Assembly (NCBI GenBank): GCA_002104895.1
Contig: MCFG01000098.1
Location: 62,001 to 126,000 of the forward strand
Direction: 5' to 3'
Source of the DNA: Anaeromyces robustus
Lineage: Eukaryota > Neocallimastigomycota > Neocallimastigomycetes > Neocallimastigales > Neocallimastigaceae
Length of the DNA stretch: 64,000 nt
Shown here: piece by piece, positions 20,245-31,460 of the stretch
Position numbering within the stretch: position 1 is the first letter of the stretch
Layout of the letters: every line of letters starts with the position of its first letter
Translations under genes and position numbers: made by a program
Notes under the pieces: generated by a model
What the model saw: the letters and a program-made list of their open reading frames with translations, nothing else
Told to the model about the DNA's origin: nothing
Database searches by the model: none

Positions 20245-20964
20245 AATAGTTTAGTAAGGGAAATACTAATCCAAGGAGTATCAGAGAGATTAATGCTACT
20301 TTAATTCATATATTTACGTATTGAATAAATTTAATTTTTTTTATATTATATTGTCTTATTATCAAATTCACTACTATTATTCTATGATGTTTATCTTGGA
20401 TTATTTTTTTTTTCTAATCTTATTTTAATATGTTTTTTTTTTTATTTACTTATATTTTTCTTTATATTAATATTTATATTGTAAATATTTAAATTAATTA
20501 AAGATTTATATGAATTTGTGTTATTAAAAAAGTAAATATATTTATAAATACATTTTGTCCCAAAAAACAATTTTCTTTTAATTAATATAAAAAAAAAACA
20601 TTTTTTTTTAATAACTTTCCTACATGATCCTATATTGGTAAAATTAATTAGTAATGAATAATTTTCATTATTCCATTTGAAGTAATTCTATCTTTTATAT
20701 TTTAATATTCTTTTTAATATTATATATTCATGTATTAAAATTTTTTTATTAATTCTTTATTAATTATGTTTTTATAAATTTTATATAAAAATAATAAAGA
20801 AAACAATATAATATATATAATTTTATTTAAATATCTGCTATATTATTATTATTAATACATATCTTGTTTTTGTTTGTTTCTTTTTTTTTTTTTAATTTCA
20901 GAAAATCTATATTTTATATTTTATTATTATGTATATCAATATATATATATTATATTATACTGTA

Positions 20965-21022
20965 TTGTTATTTGTTTTAAATATCATTTAATTAATTAAA
21001 TGATATTTAAAACAAATAACAA
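20965..21022. repeat. 58-bp perfect palindrome
   Basis: Arms of 29 bp (20965-20993 and 20994-21022) are exact reverse complements with no spacer; the centre is tttaattaattaaa. Partial pairing continues outward. Such a sequence can extrude as a cruciform and is normally unstable, so its presence is notable. Confidence 0.95.
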
Positions 21023-21230
21023 CACTATATAACAATAAATATTGATATTAATCCTATTATATTACGATTATTTTAACAATAATTATTATATATGATATAA
21101 ATAAAAATAAAAAAATATAAATTAATCATTTATTATTAAATATATGTATTAATTGGTAATAATAATAATAATAATAATAAAGAACTAAATAGATTAAGTT
21201 TTTTTTTTTTTTTTTTTTTTTTTTCAAAAT

Positions 21231-21266
21231 TATAAACAGTTCATTAATATTAATGAACTGTTTATA
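21231..21266. repeat. 36-bp perfect palindrome
   Basis: Arms tataaacagttcattaat (21231-21248) and its exact reverse complement (21249-21266) meet without a spacer. A long T-run lies just upstream and a shorter T-run just downstream. It could act as a bidirectional hairpin terminator-like structure or be a remnant of an inverted duplication. Confidence 0.95.
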
Positions 21267-21559
21267 TCTTTTTTTTTCTATAATTCTTTTACTATTAAAA
21301 CTATTAAATATATGTTGTTCAAAATTTCTTTATTACAAATATAAAAAAACAATTATATAAAAAATGCAATTTCATTGTAGAACAATTTTTAACTTTCATT
21401 TATTTAGTATATAATTCAAAAATTAAACTAGTTATATAGAAGTAATAACTAATATTTTAATATTATAATAATAATTCTAATAATAGTTATATTAATTATA
21501 ATATATATATATACTAAATAATAATTCTAAGAAATAATAGTAATAAATAAATAATGATT

Positions 21560-21646
<87 letters not shown>

Positions 21647-24600
21647 TTTTAAAAAAAAGTAATTTTATGTATATAGTATAACTGAATGAAAAAAATATAT
21701 ATAATTTTTTATTTAAAATAATAAATCAAATTTAATTATTACCAGAGAATTAAGTATAAAATGTTTCATATTTAAGTGTAAAAGATAAAATAAATAACTT
21801 TATTAAATATAGAAAATGAAGGAAAAATTCATTAAAAAATCATGTAAAATTTTATGATCTAATTTGAAACTTTTATTAGAAATAAAGTTCAATATAATAA
21901 TATTAAATATTAATTAATGATTCATTAATTAAAAAAACTCTAATATAAATTTGTGTCCTAAATATTTATTTATAAATGAATAAATTAATATATAATTAAA
22001 TAAATAAGCAAGATTAATTAATGAAATAAACAAATAAATAAATAAATATTTAAATAAACAACCTATAATAGATAAAATTAACATAAAAAATGAAATAATT
22101 CCATTTTTGGAAATGATTAATTTTTATTCAAAATAAAAATTAATTATTGTTTTATAATTATAATTAATGATTTATAGACAAAAAAATAAAGTTTATTATA
22201 CAGTTAATACAGCCAATTAAAATAATTTCTACAACTATTACATATAGAAAATCTAACCAATGATTTTATATTTTATAAACTATTATTATAATAATTTATA
22301 TATTTATTTTTATTATTATTATTATTATTATTATTACTGATGTAGACAAGAGGTTTTTTACTTTTTTAAGTAATTTAAGTAAAATTAATACTAAACTATA
22401 TGGGAAATTAATAATACTAAACCTAGGTTTAGATTTAGTATTATAAAATTAATCTTCAATAAACACTTTCCCAACCACATATATCTATAATAATACCTAA
22501 TGACAAAAGACTTGCTAAATCAATAGTAATATTTTACTTTGTATCTAATAATCTGACTATTTAAATATATTTTAGTACATGTGGTTGACAATTTTGATAA
22601 TCGATATTAATATAAAATAATATATGTGATTATATAAAGGATAATATAAAAGAAATATATTTAAGAAATTGAATATATTTTTTGTGACTTAGTTACACAT
22701 AATAATGTTGAAGATTTGGGCTGCTTTTTACTTATTATTTGAATTCCACCTGGTAGTACCAAAATTAATTTATTGATAAGAATATAATTATAATATAATT
22801 ATTTATAAATTATAATTATATAAAAATAATATATATAAAGTTAATAAAAAAAAAAAAAGGAATAAAAAAAAGTGAGATATAATAAATATATAATTTATTA
22901 AAAATTCTTTTATTATTATCAAGCCACATTAATTATTATCATGATTATATATGATTATAATAAATATATATTTATGTGATTCTATTAATCCTATTTCAAG
23001 TAAATCGATTTATAATACAACTTTTTTTATATTATAATTAATACGTACGAATTTCCTAATGTGGAAAATCATTTCTTTTATTTTATATATTTAATTTAAA
23101 AAAAAAATCATAAAAAGTAGTTTCTTTTATATCGTTATATTAAGATATAATTCCATAAAACTCAATATATTTTATATATAATACATCATAAGATGAAATT
23201 TTAAGATGTATCCACTTTTTTTTTAAGGGAAAAATTTTAAAAATTAATAATTGTGTATGATTATATATTAATATAACTACAAAATAACTTAAAGAGAAGT
23301 TGTTTATAGTGAGGATAGATTAACTTTAACAATTAATTAAGATTTTTATCATTATAAACAAATCGAATTTAATATATATCAGTATAATAATAAACAAATC
23401 AAATTTGATAAGAAAGTATATATGCTATAAAAAAATATTAGTTTTGATTATTATAATTCATTATTATTTCAACTTGTCTTTCAAAAAAAAAATAGTAATG
23501 ATAATTAAAACAATAATCAATAACTTATCAAATTCTTAAACTTAATTTTTGACATAAACAAAATAAGTTAATCTATATAAAGTTTTTATCTTGTTTTTCT
23601 TTTTTTAAAAAAAATTAATATAGTAATTTTATAAGTTCAGTTTGAGATGAGTATGATAGTAAATATAAAAAATATTATAATTATAATAATTATTATGAAA
23701 ATAAAATTTTTCCAAAGTTTTTTTATTTGATGTGTCTATCTATTTTATTTCTAAAAAAAAAATTATCTTTATATTATGTAATTAATAAGCCACAATTGCT
23801 ATAAAAGGAATATGTATCTCAATTTTTATAATTATTAATTATTATTTTTTTTTTTTTTTGAAATAATAAACAATAATTTTATTATTATTGTTCTTTTTTA
23901 TTATTATATATTACTAGAAATATATTTAATTATATAATAACAAAAATGGGATGAATTTATTGTTTATTTTTTTTTTTTTCTTTCCAAATAATTGATTTGC
24001 CGCTAAGAAAAAACTCTAAATTAAATAAATTGAATCAAAATTTTATATATATATTATATTTATTTAATAATATATTTCATAATTGTTTTTTTTGTATTAA
24101 TAAATTTTTAAAAAAGGATACGTAGAAAAAAAAAAATAATAAAATCGATAATTAAAATCCAATAAAATTTAAATAAAAATAATTGAGTTAATATATTTGA
24201 TATATATTATAATATATAATAATATATATTAAATTTATAATCGTCAATAGATTGATTAGATTTCATATGAATATAGTTTATTATTAAAAATTTTTTTATG
24301 ATATGTATTATTTCATTAATATATATTATTATATATTATTATATATTATTTTAATATATAATAGATATTGTGGAATATAATATAATATATAATAATATAT
24401 TAATATCAAAATAAGGAATAAAGTATTTCTTGAAAAATTAATATAATTTGGAATACAAAAAAAAAAACATTATAAAAAATTAATTATATAATAAATTAAA
24501 TAAATAAATAATAAATTAAACAAAATAAATAAATAAGTAAATAATAAATTATATAAATAGATAATTTTAATAATAAAAATTAAATGAATAAATTATAAGT

Positions 24601-25109
24601 AAGTTAATAATTAATTTTACTATTTGTTAAATGATTCATTTATTTTTTGATTATAATAAAAAAAAAAATAACTAATAACTAATTTAATTGTTAATATACA
24701 AATAAATAAATAAGTAAAAAATTTAAAGTTTATATTATTCAATTGAAATTGATTATATTGTAATATATAATTTAATTATTAATTTAATATATATGTATTT
24801 ATATGATCTTCCTATTTTTTTCTTCTTGAAATATATTACTTAATATTGATAATTGTTAAATAATATATGTATATATACTACATATACTACATATATACAA
24901 ATCGTATAAATATGTATATATATTATATATATACTATATCTCTGTTATAATTTTGTTATTTTGTCATTTATGTAATGTAATAAATACAAACTTATATATA
25001 TAAACAATATAATAATATAAATTATATGTACAAGAATATATATCATATATTATTAAAATAAATATTAACTTTTTATTGTAATTATTATAAATTACAAACT
25101 ATATAATTA

Positions 25110-25248
25110 GAGGGTTACTTTTTTTTTTTTTCTTTTCTTTTTTTTTTTTTTTTTCTTTACACTTTAAAGAAGAAAAAAACCTTTTATTTTAGGCAATTTT
25201 TTTTTTTTTTTAAGAATTATACATTAGAATTAAAATAAATAATACAAA
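25110..25248 (+). promoter_or_regulatory. Pyrimidine-rich promoter/leader of transketolase
   Basis: T and TC tracts (ttcttttctttt-type) fill 25115-25215 just before the gene, with a small CT-to-GA switch around cactttaaagaag. The ATG sits in aatacaaaatg. Strong pyrimidine tracts before highly expressed genes are common in fungi; a role here is inferred. A possible 5'-leader intron end (ttttattttag) is present near 25185-25195. Confidence 0.4.
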
Positions 25249-28200
25249 ATGTTTGATCCATTCACTGAAGTTGATAAGCGTGCTATTAACACTATCCGTT
25301 GTCTCGCTTTAGATATGACTAGCAAGGCCAGCTCTGGTCACCAAGGTGCTCCAATGGGTTGTGCTCCAATGGCTCATGTCTTATTCACTAGATTCATGAA
25401 ATGTAATCCAAGTAACTCACAATGGGTAAATTTTTAGATTTAATATTATTTATTTATTTATATGTTCTTAATTACTTTTTCACTTTAAATTTTTTTGTCC
25501 TTTTATTTTTCCTTTTTATTTTATTTTTTATTTTTATTTGTTTTTAATAAAATATAAATATATATATTATTGTAATGTTCATTTGTTTTTTAAAAAAATA
25601 AAAATAAAAATTATATATTCTTTTCTATGTATGTTTTGTTCTTTTAAAAAAAAATATAAATTTTTTTTTATATTTTTTTGTTTTTATATAATAACAATAA
25701 AAAGATGTATAAAAATAAAAATTAAATAAATTGAAAATTGTTCCTTTTTTTTCGAAATAATATATTATTATAATCAATATTTTCATTAAAAAAAATATAA
25801 ATTAAATAAATTAAAATAGATTTATTAATAGTTATATATATTTATTTATATATTTATTTTTTCATTATTTCATAAAAATTATATATAGATCAACCGTGAT
25901 AGATTTGTTTTATCTAATGGTCACTGTTGTGCTCTTCAATATTCTCTTCTCCATTTAATGGGATACAAGGTTACTTTAGATGATTTAAGAGACTTCAGAC
26001 AATACTTAAGCATGTTAGTATTTTAATATTTAATTGATTTTTTTTTTTTTTAATTCTTTTATTTTTTTTTTGTTTAAAATAAATTAATACTAATGTTTTA
26101 AAAACTTTTTATTTTAATTTATAATTTATTAGTACCCCAGGTCACCCAGAACGTGGTATGACTGATGGTGTTGAAGTTACTACTGGTCCATTAGGTCAAG
26201 GTATTAGTAACGCTGTTGGTTTAGCTATTGCTCAAGCCCACTTAGGTGCTGTTTACAACCGTCCAGGATTTGAAATCTTCAACAACTACACTTACTGTAT
26301 TGTTGGTGATGGTTGTTTACAAGAAGGTGTTGCCTCAGAAGCTGCTTCTATGGCTGGGTAATTAGAATTCATATTAAAATAAAAATGAAAAAAAAATCTA
26401 TAATATCCATTAATCTTTATATTTTTTTTCAATATAATAATTAATAATTTTTATTTTATTTATTATAATATTATTTTAAATTAGTCACTACAAGTTAGGA
26501 AAATTAATTGCTCTCTACGATGCTAACAACATTCAAATTGATGGTAAAAATCATTAAATAATATACAAGAAATTAATAAAATTGTTTTGACTATTTAAAG
26601 AACATCATTTTAATATCTATTCTTTTTAATAAAATAGGTGATATTAAGGTTCAATTCACTGAAGATGTTTGCACTCGTTTCAAGGCCTATGGCTGGAACA
26701 TTCTTAAGGTTGAAGATGGTGATAACGATCTTGATGCTATTGCCAATGCTATTGAAGAAGCTAAGAAGCAAACTGACAAACCAACTCTTATCTACGTCCA
26801 GTAAATATTCTATAATAAAATATTTAAATACTTTTTTCTTTATTGTTAAATATATATAAATAAATTTATTAATGGAACTATTTTTTTTTAAATTTATATA
26901 AATAAATAATAGCACTACTATTGGTTGCGGTTCTTTATTACAAGGTACTGCTAAGGTTCACGGATGTCCACTTAAGGTTGAAGATGTTACTCAAATTAAG
27001 GAAAAATTCGGTTTAGATCCAACCAAGCAATTCAACGTTCCAGATGATGTAAATATTTTTTATTTAAAATATAATTTTAATATATATATAAATTTTTATT
27101 TTTGGTATTTTAAATAATTAATATATAATATTATAAATTTAACAATATTATAAAATTATTAAAACTTAAAACTATAAGGTTCGTGCTTTCTACAACGGCA
27201 TTACTACTAAGGATGCTGAATATGAAAAGGAATGGAACGCTCTTTTCGAAAAATACGCTGCTGCTTACCCAGCTGAAGTAAGTTTTAAAAATTATTTGTT
27301 CTCTAATTAATAATTTTTATTTATGTCAAAACAAAAATGAATATTTTTATTTATTTATTATTTTAATAAATATTAAAAAAAAAATAAAAATAGGCCAAGG
27401 AAATCACCAGACGTTTAAGAGGTGAATTAGCTGAAGGATGGGAAAAATTATTACCAACTTACACTCCAGCTGATAAGCCAACTGCTACCAGGTAAATATT
27501 TAAATATATAATAAAAATATTAATATATATTATTATATATAATTACTCATTATTAATATATTTTAAACTTTAATGAAAATTATAGAAAATTATCTGAAAC
27601 TGTTCTTAATGCTATCTGTGATGCTTTACCAGAATTCATTGGTGGATCTGCTGATTTAACTGGTTCTAACCTTACTAAATGGAAGAGTGCTAAAGATTTC
27701 CAAGCTGTAATTATTTTTTTTATTTTATAATCATAATTATAAATAATATTTAATACTTTACAAAAATGAAAAAAAAATTATTTCTTTTTACTAAATAATA
27801 TATAAATTTATCATTTATTATTATTATGATTGTTACAATAGAACGACTCTGGTATTGGTGACTACTCTGGTCGTTACTTCCACTATGGTGTTAGAGAACA
27901 CGGTATGGCTGCTGTTATGAACGGTATTTCTGCCTACGGTTGTGGTTTAATTCCATTTGGTGCTGGTTTCTTAAACTTCATTGGGTATGTTAAATAAATT
28001 ATTAATATTAAAAATATAATTTTTATATATTTTATATTTTAAGAATTAAATATAAAATATGAAAATTTTTATTTATTCAAAATTTTTCATAATAAAACAT
28101 ATTTAAAATAATATAAAATAATAAAATCATCATACTAATTATAATAATATTAAAAATAAATTATAGTTACGCTTCTGGTGCTGTTCGTTTAAGTTCATTA

Positions 28201-28845
28201 TCTAAACACCAAGTTGTTTACATTATGACTCACGATTCTATTGGTGTTGGTGAAGATGGTCCAACTCACCAACCTATCGAAACTTTCGCTGCTTTAAGAG
28301 CTCAACCAAACCTTAACGTTGTTCGTCCAGCTGATGGTAACGAAGTTTCCGCTGCTTACCTTCAAGCTTTAACTAGCAAGACTACCCCAACTGTCTTATG
28401 TTTAACTCGTCAAAACGTTCCACACTTACAAGGATCATCTATTGAAAACGCTATGAAGGGTGGTTACGTCTTACAAGATGAACCAAATCCAAAGATTATC
28501 TTAGCTGGTACTGGTTCTGAAGTTTCATTATGTGTTGAAGCTGCCAAGTTATTAAAGCAAGAAAACATTCCATCTCGTGTTGTTTCCTTACCATGTTTAT
28601 CTTTATTCGATGCTCAAGGTCCAGAATACCGTAACAAGGTCTTACCAAAGGGCATTCCAATTCTTAGTGTTGAAGCTGGTTCCACTTTCGGTTGGGCTAA
28701 ATACGCTCACAGATCTATTGGTATTGATACTTTCGGTATCTCTGCTCCAGCTGGTAAGATTTTCGAACACTTTGGTCTTGTTCCAACTGAAGTTGCTAAG
28801 AAGGCTAAATTATTAATTTCTGAATTCCCAAAAATGACTCTCTAA
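25249..28845 (+). CDS. TKL1: Transketolase (11 exons)
   Basis: Transfers two-carbon ketol units between sugar phosphates in the cytosolic non-oxidative pentose phosphate pathway, using thiamine diphosphate and Mg/Ca. Exons by splice sites and frame: 25249-25425, 25889-26013, 26133-26357, 26485-26543, 26638-26800, 26913-27048, 27179-27277, 27394-27491, 27586-27706, 27842-27984, 28167-28845. They encode 674 residues, against 680 in yeast. Visible landmarks are [10 protein letters not shown] (His31), SNGHCCALQ (His71), TPGHPE (His105), GPLGQG, the cofactor motif beginning GDG (about 159-161), [12 protein letters not shown] with the catalytic Glu, and [14 protein letters not shown]. All ten introns are GT-AG, 94-463 bp, almost pure A/T, with donors like gtaaat and acceptors like tatag. 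Codons are more GC-rich in the third position than elsewhere in the window, as expected for high expression. Confidence 0.97.
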
Positions 28846-29639
28846 ATTAATAAATAAATATGTACAAAAAAAATATATTATAAACACAAAAAAAAAAAAA
28901 AACCAAAACCGAAATTTTTAAAACCAAGACAACCAAAAAAAGAGTTAACTAACTACAAAAAATCATATATATATATACATTACATAAAAAAAAATAGATG
29001 GATATAGGGAATATATATATTTATTAAATCAATATATATTAAAAAAAAAACCTTTTCTTATACATACTATAAAAAAAAAAAAAAGAGAAAAAAATATAAT
29101 ATATAATGCAGTTATAAAAAAAAAAATTAAAAAAAAAAAATTAGTAATATACTTTTTTTATTATAAATATTTAGCTATAAAATTTTTTTTTAATAAATTA
29201 ATATTAATTAATAATAATATAATTTATTTTTTTTTATATAAATTTATTCATCAAAAATTTATAAATAATAATTCTTTTTTTTTTTTTTTTTTTATTAAAA
29301 AAAAAAATTAAAAAAAAAAGTGATAAAAAAAATTATATATAATCAATGTTCATTAATAAAAAAAAAATGAATAATAAAAGTGAATAAATAAATAATTTAT
29401 TTATAACTAAATAAAAGTAATAAAAAGTAAATAAAATAATATATAAAAAAAAAAAAAAAAAAAAAGTTCTGAAACAAAATATTATTATTTATGTATTTAT
29501 GTGTGTTGTTTGTATTAATATTTATATTTATAATTTATAGGTTCTATAATTATTATATAAATATAAGATAATATTTTATATTTTATTTTATTTTTAGCAA
29601 TACTTTAGGAAAAAAAAAAAAAAAAGATTGTTAACACAA
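28846..29639. other. Spacer after transketolase
   Basis: A-rich downstream sequence with many A-runs of 8-20 bases and no gene. The first 100 bp (aaccaaaaccg-type sequence) probably form the 3' UTR and polyadenylation region of transketolase, but no single signal stands out. Confidence 0.6.
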
Positions 29640-30580
29640 GGTACCATAGGTACTTAAAACATAATTTTATCCGTCTAGACTAATTGGGTTTCTGTGATAA
29701 AGAAGTAATAATTCTTGTCCTAATTGTTGTTCATGTTGTTTCCATTGTGAGAGTTATCAGAGAATTGATCATTGGTTTATAAATTGTTTCTTATTTAAAA
29801 ATCTGCGTATTGATCACTTCTCTGATTTAGATTGAAATTTTTTTTATTTTTTAGATAGTCTTTTTAATAGTTTAGTTACGACCAGTAATAACCCTAGTGT
29901 AGATAATAGAATTAATAATATTGTTAAGGGTTATAAAAGTAGTAATAATATGAGGATTAATTGTATTAGCAATATAGATATATTAGGTAATAAAAAATTA
30001 GTTAATAGGTATAGTATTTATATTTTTTTAATTGATGGAAGGGATTATGGTTTTAGTGATAGAATTAACAATAGTCCATATAAAAAGGAATGGGAATGTT
30101 TGTTTAAGTGTCAGACTGAATCTGGTACTTATTCAAAATCCCCATTCTTGTTGCGATCTGCGGCTCTATTGAATGATATCATGCCTGTTGTCTGTAAAAG
30201 ACAACATATATTATTCAATAAATTTTAAAACCAACCTCTCCAGGAACGTCAATACTGATAACACAGTAGGACAGCCTAGTAGGTCAAATGCCGATTCTAT
30301 TTCCGACCCAAGTGGAATAGGATAGATCAATTTTACTTTAATTCTATATTTAGAATTAAGGGCTTGTATGGATTTATTGTTTTTAAATATTATTATACTA
30401 TTTTTTTTTTTTCCCTCCAGTATTATTTAATTATTATCTATAATATATTACTGGTTTTTTTTTATTTTTTTTTAGTATCATTTTTTTTTCATTATGTGTT
30501 TTTTATGATTCATGTATTTTAATATTTAAATTCAATAAAAGTGACGTACAAATTGTGTGCCATAAAAAAAAAAAAAAAAA
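29640..30580 (+). mobile_element. Polyadenylated retroposon 3' end, possibly LINE-derived
   Basis: A block of higher complexity than its flanks that ends with AATAAA at 30534-30539, then 24 bases, then a 17-A run (30564-30580): the layout of a reverse-transcribed mRNA 3' end. A reading frame from about 29710 to 30228, broken by one TGA at 29833-29835, begins CPNCCSCCFHCESY and continues with DHWFINC, reminiscent of the Cys/His finger after LINE reverse transcriptases. The rest (IFLIDGRDYGFSDRINNS, then RSAALLNDIMPVVCKRQ) is not recognised. A 5'-truncated LINE copy fits best, but a retroposed host mRNA is possible. Confidence 0.4.
29950..30228 (+). pseudogene. Unrecognised reading frame in retroposon 3' end
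   Basis: A 92-codon open frame that extends upstream without Met to about 29836. It encodes a mixed-composition peptide unlike the Asn/Lys shadows in this genome, which argues it was once coding. No domain could be named. It lies within the polyadenylated block and is probably the C-terminal part of that element's protein. Confidence 0.35.
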
Positions 30581-31329
30581 TCTAAAAGAAAAATAAAAAT
30601 TTTAATAGTTTGGTTTAACTGTTTTTTTTTTTATATTTATGAATTTATATTTTAAATTTATATATAAAGTATATATAAACTGGAATTTTATATTATATAT
30701 ATATATATATATATTTTAATAGATCATTATTTAAATATTTATATTTCTTATTTATATCTATTAATATTTACTCCAAATTCAATTCAATTAAACTAATTTT
30801 ACTAAAAAAAATATTTTTACTAAATCTTCATTTCTATACCTCTCTACAAAGTAATTAAATAACACTCTAAGTATATAAATAAAAAAAATTAATTAAAAAA
30901 TTAAAATACAAACAAATATTATATTAAATCATTGATATGTATTATACTATCAATAGTTTTCTTTCTTTATTTCAACTCTATCTTCAATTAAATATTTTAT
31001 CCTATTCATATTAATAAGTAACAATATAATCCATATTACAAAAGTTTTATTTTTCTAAAAGATTAAAAAAAATAAAATAAAATAAAATAAAATAAAATAA
31101 AAGTAAGTAATAATAAACTATTTTTGCAGTTTATTATTATTACTTTTATTTAGATAGGAATTTTTTAATTCACATATATATTTATGTACCATTATTTAAA
31201 AGAAAATCAATTAATAAAAAAAAAAAAATTTTTTTTTTTTTTCTTTCTTTTTTATTTTTAAATAAACCTAAAATGTTCATATTCATGAAAAAAAAAAAAA
31301 AAAAAAAAGAATCATTTTTTTTTTTTTTA
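30581..31329. other. Spacer between retroposon end and ankyrin gene
   Basis: AT-rich DNA without a gene. Bases 30583-30640 (aaaagaaaaataaaaatttt and following tagtttggtttaactg) recur as a direct copy at 34680-34735 with a few changes. An (AAAAT)n-like run lies at about 31075-31101. Confidence 0.6.
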
Positions 31330-31460
31330 TTCTTAGCTCCATGTTCTATTAAATAATCTACTATATCTTAAAAGATAGACGCATAGAATAATGGTAAGTT
31401 GTGCCATAAAAAGATTTTTATTAACATCTGATCCATGCTCTACTAAATATTTACTATATT
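31330..31460 (-). pseudogene. Decayed further ankyrin repeats behind the ankyrin gene
   Basis: Beyond the stop of the ankyrin protein the minus strand still encodes, in shifting frames, pieces of the same 33-residue repeat (EGHE, VEHGSDVN, an LFNRTWS-like residue of the repeat end). The gene was therefore once longer by at least two repeats, and its present C-terminus arose by a frameshift. Confidence 0.7.

Larger units (their letters stand above)
19059..25248. other. Gene-poor AT spacer upstream of transketolase
   Basis: About 6 kb with no intact gene recognised. It contains poly(A)/poly(T) runs, a (TTTA)n array at about 21556-21650, two perfect palindromes (20965-21022 and 21231-21266), a 16-bp palindrome centred on CCTAGG at 22417-22432, and a serpin relic (20063-20244). 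The stretches 19480-19575, 22330-22600 and 22680-22760 have a more complex base mix and may be further decayed coding DNA, but no family could be named. Confidence 0.7.

Noticed and set aside
22682-22755. Short hydrophobic plus-strand peptide starting MLKIWAAFYLLF
   Set aside because: Only about 23 codons, no continuation and no splice context; possibly decayed coding sequence but not supportable as a gene.
25538-25729. Open frame inside the first transketolase intron
   Set aside because: Pure A/T intron sequence giving Phe/Lys/Ile; the flanking splice sites and protein continuity settle that it is intron.
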